DNA from: Desulfobacter sp.
GTDB taxonomy: Bacteria > Desulfobacterota > Desulfobacteria > Desulfobacterales > Desulfobacteraceae
Direction of reading: 5' to 3'
Length of the DNA stretch: 17,589 nt
Assembly: GCA_030145005.1 (NCBI GenBank)
Contig: JAQYWJ010000023.1
Coordinates: 1 to 17,589 of the forward strand
The notes below the pieces were generated by a model. The model saw only the letters and a program-made list of their open reading frames with translations. It was not told the DNA's origin and did not search any database. The position numbers and the translations under genes were made by a program. Numbering within the stretch: the first letter of the stretch is position 1; each line of letters opens with the position of its first letter. Positions 14,576 through 17,589 of the stretch are shown piece after piece.

Positions 14576-15343
14576 ATGAGTTGGCTTGGAAAAGTGATTG
14601 GCGGCACCATCGGACTGGCCCTGGGCGGTCCCTTGGGTGCTGTGGCAGGGGCTGCATTTGGCCATGCTTTTGTGGACAGAAGAGAGGATGAATATTTACG
14701 TTCCATTCCGGGCCGTAAGCAACCGGGCTTGTCTTCTAATGAGGAGGCCCAGCTTGTTTTTTTTACTGCGGCGTTTTCCATGCTGGCTAAAATCAGCAAA
14801 GCAGACGGCCGGATCAGTGAAGAGGAGATAAAAGTAGTTGAACGCTTTATGGTCAATGATCTTCAACTTGATGAAGCAACCCGTGCGACGGCCAAAAATA
14901 TTTTCAGAAATGCCGTGACATCTTCCCAGACCTTTGAGGATTTTGTCCGGCAATTTTATTCGGTGTTTAAATACCAGGCCAATATCATTGAGTTGATGAT
15001 GGATGTGCTGCTCAGGGTATCCTCGGCTGACGGCAATATCTCCGATGTTGAGGAACAGATGCTGTTGTCCGCTTCACGGATTTTCAGATTTTCCCAGTCA
15101 GAGTATAACCGGCTTAAATCCAGGTATGTGAAAAAATCGGATCCCTATTATGCTGTCCTTAAATGCGATAAAAATGCGAGCAATGAAGAGATAAAAAAGA
15201 AATACCGGACCCTGGTCCAGGAGTATCACCCGGATAAGGTCCAGGCCAAAGGGCTGCCCGAAGAATTTATCAAGTTTGCCACGGATAAATTCGCTGAAAT
15301 ACAGGACGCTTACGAGCACATCAGGAAGAGCAGGGGATTCTGA
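14576..15343 (+). CDS. DjlA-like co-chaperone: TerB domain plus C-terminal J domain
   Basis: A 255-aa protein. A Gly/Ala-rich hydrophobic segment (about 8-32, GGTIGLALGGPLGAVAGAAFG) resembles the membrane-inserting N-terminus of DjlA. A TerB-like helical domain (about 56-180) holds two pseudo-repeated acidic motifs, ADGRISEEE (76-84) and ADGNISDVEE (151-160), usual metal-binding sites in TerB. A J domain (about 188-253) has the HPD tripeptide at 218-220 that stimulates DnaK ATPase. E. coli DjlA is 271 aa with the same architecture. An anchored DnaK partner at the inner membrane is the best functional guess. AAAGG (14564-14568) is 7 nt before the ATG. It is convergent with the antiporter gene. 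I see no clear terminator in the 138-nt gap between them. Confidence 0.87.
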   Translation: MSWLGKVIGGTIGLALGGPLGAVAGAAFGHAFVDRREDEYLRSIPGRKQPGLSSNEEAQLVFFTAAFSMLAKISKADGRISEEEIKVVERFMVNDLQLDEATRATAKNIFRNAVTSSQTFEDFVRQFYSVFKYQANIIELMMDVLLRVSSADGNISDVEEQMLLSASRIFRFSQSEYNRLKSRYVKKSDPYYAVLKCDKNASNEEIKKKYRTLVQEYHPDKVQAKGLPEEFIKFATDKFAEIQDAYEHIRKSRGF

Positions 15344-15481
15344 TCCGGGCACTACTGGAAGAACAAGTAAACGCCCTTATTGATAGGCCTTCCGGTGCGG
15401 TTAAATACCATAAGTCAACATAGGGAAACCAAGACTGTTGGATTCACCAAAATTCTTTGAAAAGGCCACCTGCGTTCCGGA

Positions 15482-17080
15482 TCAATGCTGCGTTTTACCG
15501 CTCACGGAATCTATGGTTTCGTAAACATGTTTGGCAAACCCGTGTCCAGCCTCGGCATATAAGTTAAAAACTACGTGCGCGCCGGATTCTTTTAATTCTT
15601 CAATTTCATCGTCAAATTTTGCCACGGCAGCAATCGATCCGATAAACTTCAGCTCCGTTAGTTGGGACACGACGGTCATATTTGCCGTATGTTCCGGCAG
15701 CGTCAGTAAGACAGTCTGTATCTTTCCCTTACCTTGACCTCCTTTGGCCCAGAAATCATAATCCGTGGGGTCACCGAATATGACTTTGCGACCGGCGCCA
15801 ATGTGTTTTTGGACGGTTTCTTCATCGAAATCGATTCCGATCACCACCTCACCATAGCGCTGGCGCATGTCATCATAGACGCCGGTTCCAATACGTCCCA
15901 TACCAAAGACCGCAACTTTGGCATCGCCCGGATCAATGGGCTGGTCTTCGGCCAGTCGCACCTTGGTTTCAAATGATTTCAATCGTCTGGAAAGTCGTGA
16001 ATAAATTGAGTGGACATAAGTATTCACGGGCGACGCCAGCACAAGGGTCATCGACAGGGAGATGGCGAAAATAGTGAGCCACTCGCTTCCTATCCAACCG
16101 TTTTTAAAACCGGTGGTGACCACCAGAAGACCGAACTCGCTGCCGTTGGCAAGACTGAACGAGGCCAGGAGGGACGTTCGTGCCCGCAGTTTAAATCTGG
16201 TGAGCAGGAGAAAGAAGAGGACGACCTTGAAGATAACGCCGACCGCCAGCAGTCCTCCAAGGCCAACGGCTTGCAAAGTGGGTGCGCCAGCCAGGCCGAT
16301 GCTGAGGAAAAATCCGACAAGAAACAAATCCTTGAAGCTTAGGAGCCCTTTGGCCATTTCTTCTGCTTTCGGATGACCGGCGACCAGGATACCAACAAAA
16401 AGGGCCCCCAGATCTGGTTTTAACCCGACATATTCGAATCCACCGACTCCCAGTCCCAGGGCGAGAAATATGCTGAAAAGCAACAAAAGTTCCCGGTGGC
16501 CAACCCGGTTTAAAATAGCAAAGAAAACCGGCCTGGCGACCAAAAGACCGCCTACCAGCGCGATGGCCCAAGGTGAGGGAATTTTCCCAGTGGAGAAAGT
16601 CAAAAAAAGTACGGCGAAGATATCCTGCATAATCAGGATGCCGATGGAAACACGGCCATGGAGGGAAGACATCTCCCCCCGTTCTTCCAATACCTTAACG
16701 GCAAACACCGTACTGGAAAAACTCAATGCAAAAGCCATCAACAAGGAAAACTTTAAATCAAGGTCGCTAAATGTCGGGAGTCCTATTCGACTCAGTGCAT
16801 AGATACCTCCTCCGAAAACAATGACCGTAACCATCATGTGAATCGAAGCTCCGGCCCAGATTTCAGGTTTTGCCAGAGTCCTCAGCCGCAATTTCAAGCC
16901 GATGGAAAATAACAATAGGGTCACACCCAGATCGGCTATTTCTTCAAGTGTTTCACCACCTTCAACGCCGAGCGCCTGGAGTACAAAACCGGCGATCAGA
17001 TATCCGACCAGCGGCGGCAACCCCACGCGGTTGACTACAAAACCCAGGGTGAAAGCTATCAGTATCCAGAGAGGGTCCAT
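15482..17080 (-). CDS. CPA2-family monovalent cation:proton antiporter with RCK/TrkA-N domain (KefB/YbaL-like)
   Basis: A 532-aa inner-membrane transporter. Residues 1-355 form the Na+/H+-exchanger-type domain with about a dozen hydrophobic helices, starting directly at the first helix (MDPLWILIAFTLGF) and including the conserved Gln-Asp pair Q152-D153 in IMQDIFAV and FSSTVFAVK (121-129). A charged linker (356-386) leads to a Rossmann NAD(H)-binding domain: VAVFGMGRIGTG (389-400) has the GxGxxG and VIGIDFDE (413-420) the acidic residue after beta-2. Such proteins exchange K+ or Na+ for H+, often gated by nucleotide or glutathione adducts. The specific ion cannot be read from the sequence. GGAG lies about 8 nt before the ATG. 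It is shorter than KefC (about 620 aa), mainly at the C-terminus. Confidence 0.9.
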   Translation of the reverse strand: MDPLWILIAFTLGFVVNRVGLPPLVGYLIAGFVLQALGVEGGETLEEIADLGVTLLLFSIGLKLRLRTLAKPEIWAGASIHMMVTVIVFGGGIYALSRIGLPTFSDLDLKFSLLMAFALSFSSTVFAVKVLEERGEMSSLHGRVSIGILIMQDIFAVLFLTFSTGKIPSPWAIALVGGLLVARPVFFAILNRVGHRELLLLFSIFLALGLGVGGFEYVGLKPDLGALFVGILVAGHPKAEEMAKGLLSFKDLFLVGFFLSIGLAGAPTLQAVGLGGLLAVGVIFKVVLFFLLLTRFKLRARTSLLASFSLANGSEFGLLVVTTGFKNGWIGSEWLTIFAISLSMTLVLASPVNTYVHSIYSRLSRRLKSFETKVRLAEDQPIDPGDAKVAVFGMGRIGTGVYDDMRQRYGEVVIGIDFDEETVQKHIGAGRKVIFGDPTDYDFWAKGGQGKGKIQTVLLTLPEHTANMTVVSQLTELKFIGSIAAVAKFDDEIEELKESGAHVVFNLYAEAGHGFAKHVYETIDSVSGKTQH

Positions 17081-17183
17081 AAAAATACTCCTTTGAACTA
17101 TTCTATATCATTACGTTAATTCAATTTTTTAAAATCTATGGCAATTGTATTTCAAATTGTTTACTATGTTCTGACTGGATAGG

Positions 17184-17557
17184 TCAATCCCGGCTGATTA
17201 CCTTCCCCTGGGTGTCGAACGAGAATGACTGATTACCGCTATTCCCCATGAAAAGAGCTTTGGAAAAATGCTCTTTAACCGGCTCTTTTGATGACCATTC
17301 CAAGAAGAAATTTGCTCCCCAGCCACCACTTGTGTCATGCTGTTTAATCAGGAAATATGTGGAAGCCATTGAACCGAGTACAATTGGCTTATTGATGTGA
17401 TGTATTGTTTCAACAATTTGCCTTCAGAATCGTAATACGTTAATTTAGGTTCTGTTGCAAAGAATTCTGAATCCATATTAAAGTATTTCCTCAAACTGAA
17501 ATAAATACCAGGGGGAATGTATTGATGAATTCCAAAAATCCGTTCAAGTGGCGTCAT
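17184..17557 (-). pseudogene. Frameshifted small gene of unknown function
   Basis: Two minus-strand frames join into one plausible protein of about 125 aa. The first (ATG 17557 to stop 17348) reads MTPLERIFGIHQYIPPG and later KLTYYDSEGKLLKQY, then degenerates. The second frame, open after a TGA near 17432, reads QIVETIHHINKPIVLG, then SMASTYFLIKQHDTSGGWG, and ends VISRD at 17184. The two sequences continue sensibly into each other if one base is gained or lost at about 17400-17430. No Shine-Dalgarno lies at normal spacing before ATG 17557 (AAGGA is about 16 nt away), and no signal peptide or known domain is visible. It may be a decaying gene, a programmed shift, or a sequencing error. Confidence 0.45.
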
Positions 17558-17589
17558 TTTGAAAAAGAGATTATCCTTCTAAACGTTCG

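Noticed and set aside
14408..14665. 85-aa minus-strand ORF across the divergent promoter region
   Set aside because: It overlaps the good promoter, leader and first codons of the TerB/J-domain gene and shows no protein features.
15344..15481. Search for a shared terminator between the convergent TerB/J-domain and antiporter genes
   Set aside because: Only weak GC matches without a T-run were seen. Nothing is supportable in this gap.
17081..17183. Promoter of the antiporter gene (TATAGAAT-like box on the minus strand)
   Set aside because: A possible -10 is present, but no -35 box lies at acceptable spacing, so it was not listed as a feature.

Overview
The window looks like chromosomal DNA from a Gram-negative deltaproteobacterium, most likely a sulfate reducer of the Desulfobacteraceae/Desulfobacterota. 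This is inferred from the cmk-rpsA-sppA order, moderate GC, the protein style, and short dispersed palindromic repeats of a kind I associate with that group. It carries mostly housekeeping genes. No CRISPR array, tRNA, rRNA, prophage or defence island was seen.

Left part (1-6168). A DUF1343/NamZ-like gene on the minus strand runs off the left edge. Divergent from it is a plus-strand series: hisC, cmk (4 nt after hisC), rpsA with its own promoter, hairpin leader, G9 Shine-Dalgarno and strong terminator, then sppA. A 140-bp terminal-inverted-repeat element (5102-5241) lies between rpsA and sppA and creates a false in-frame N-terminal extension of sppA. The real sppA start is ATG 5266.

Middle (6169-8733). 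A 488-bp gap after sppA holds a folded segment (6172-6402, possibly the relic of an IS200/IS605-like element), a Rho-independent terminator (6414-6437), and a second ~139-bp repeat (6502-6640) in inverse orientation to the first. A minus-strand pair follows, 6-phosphofructokinase then a YciO/Sua5-type protein. The 353-bp gap to guaB carries divergent promoter candidates and a strong nested inverted repeat in front of guaB.

Right part (8734-17589). guaB and dnaE (IMP dehydrogenase and the DNA polymerase III alpha subunit) are 6 nt apart and probably co-transcribed. Convergent to dnaE, with overlapping stop codons, is a minus-strand pair: a small acidic membrane protein and a BON-domain lipoprotein. 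A TerB plus J-domain co-chaperone (plus) and a CPA2 cation/proton antiporter with an NAD-binding domain (minus) converge. At the right edge is an unrecognised small minus-strand gene that appears split by a frameshift.

I found no convincing new multi-gene system. The best leads are the structured segment after sppA and the paired repeats flanking sppA, the rpsA and guaB leaders, the mixed cofactor residues of the phosphofructokinase, and the small gene pair behind dnaE.
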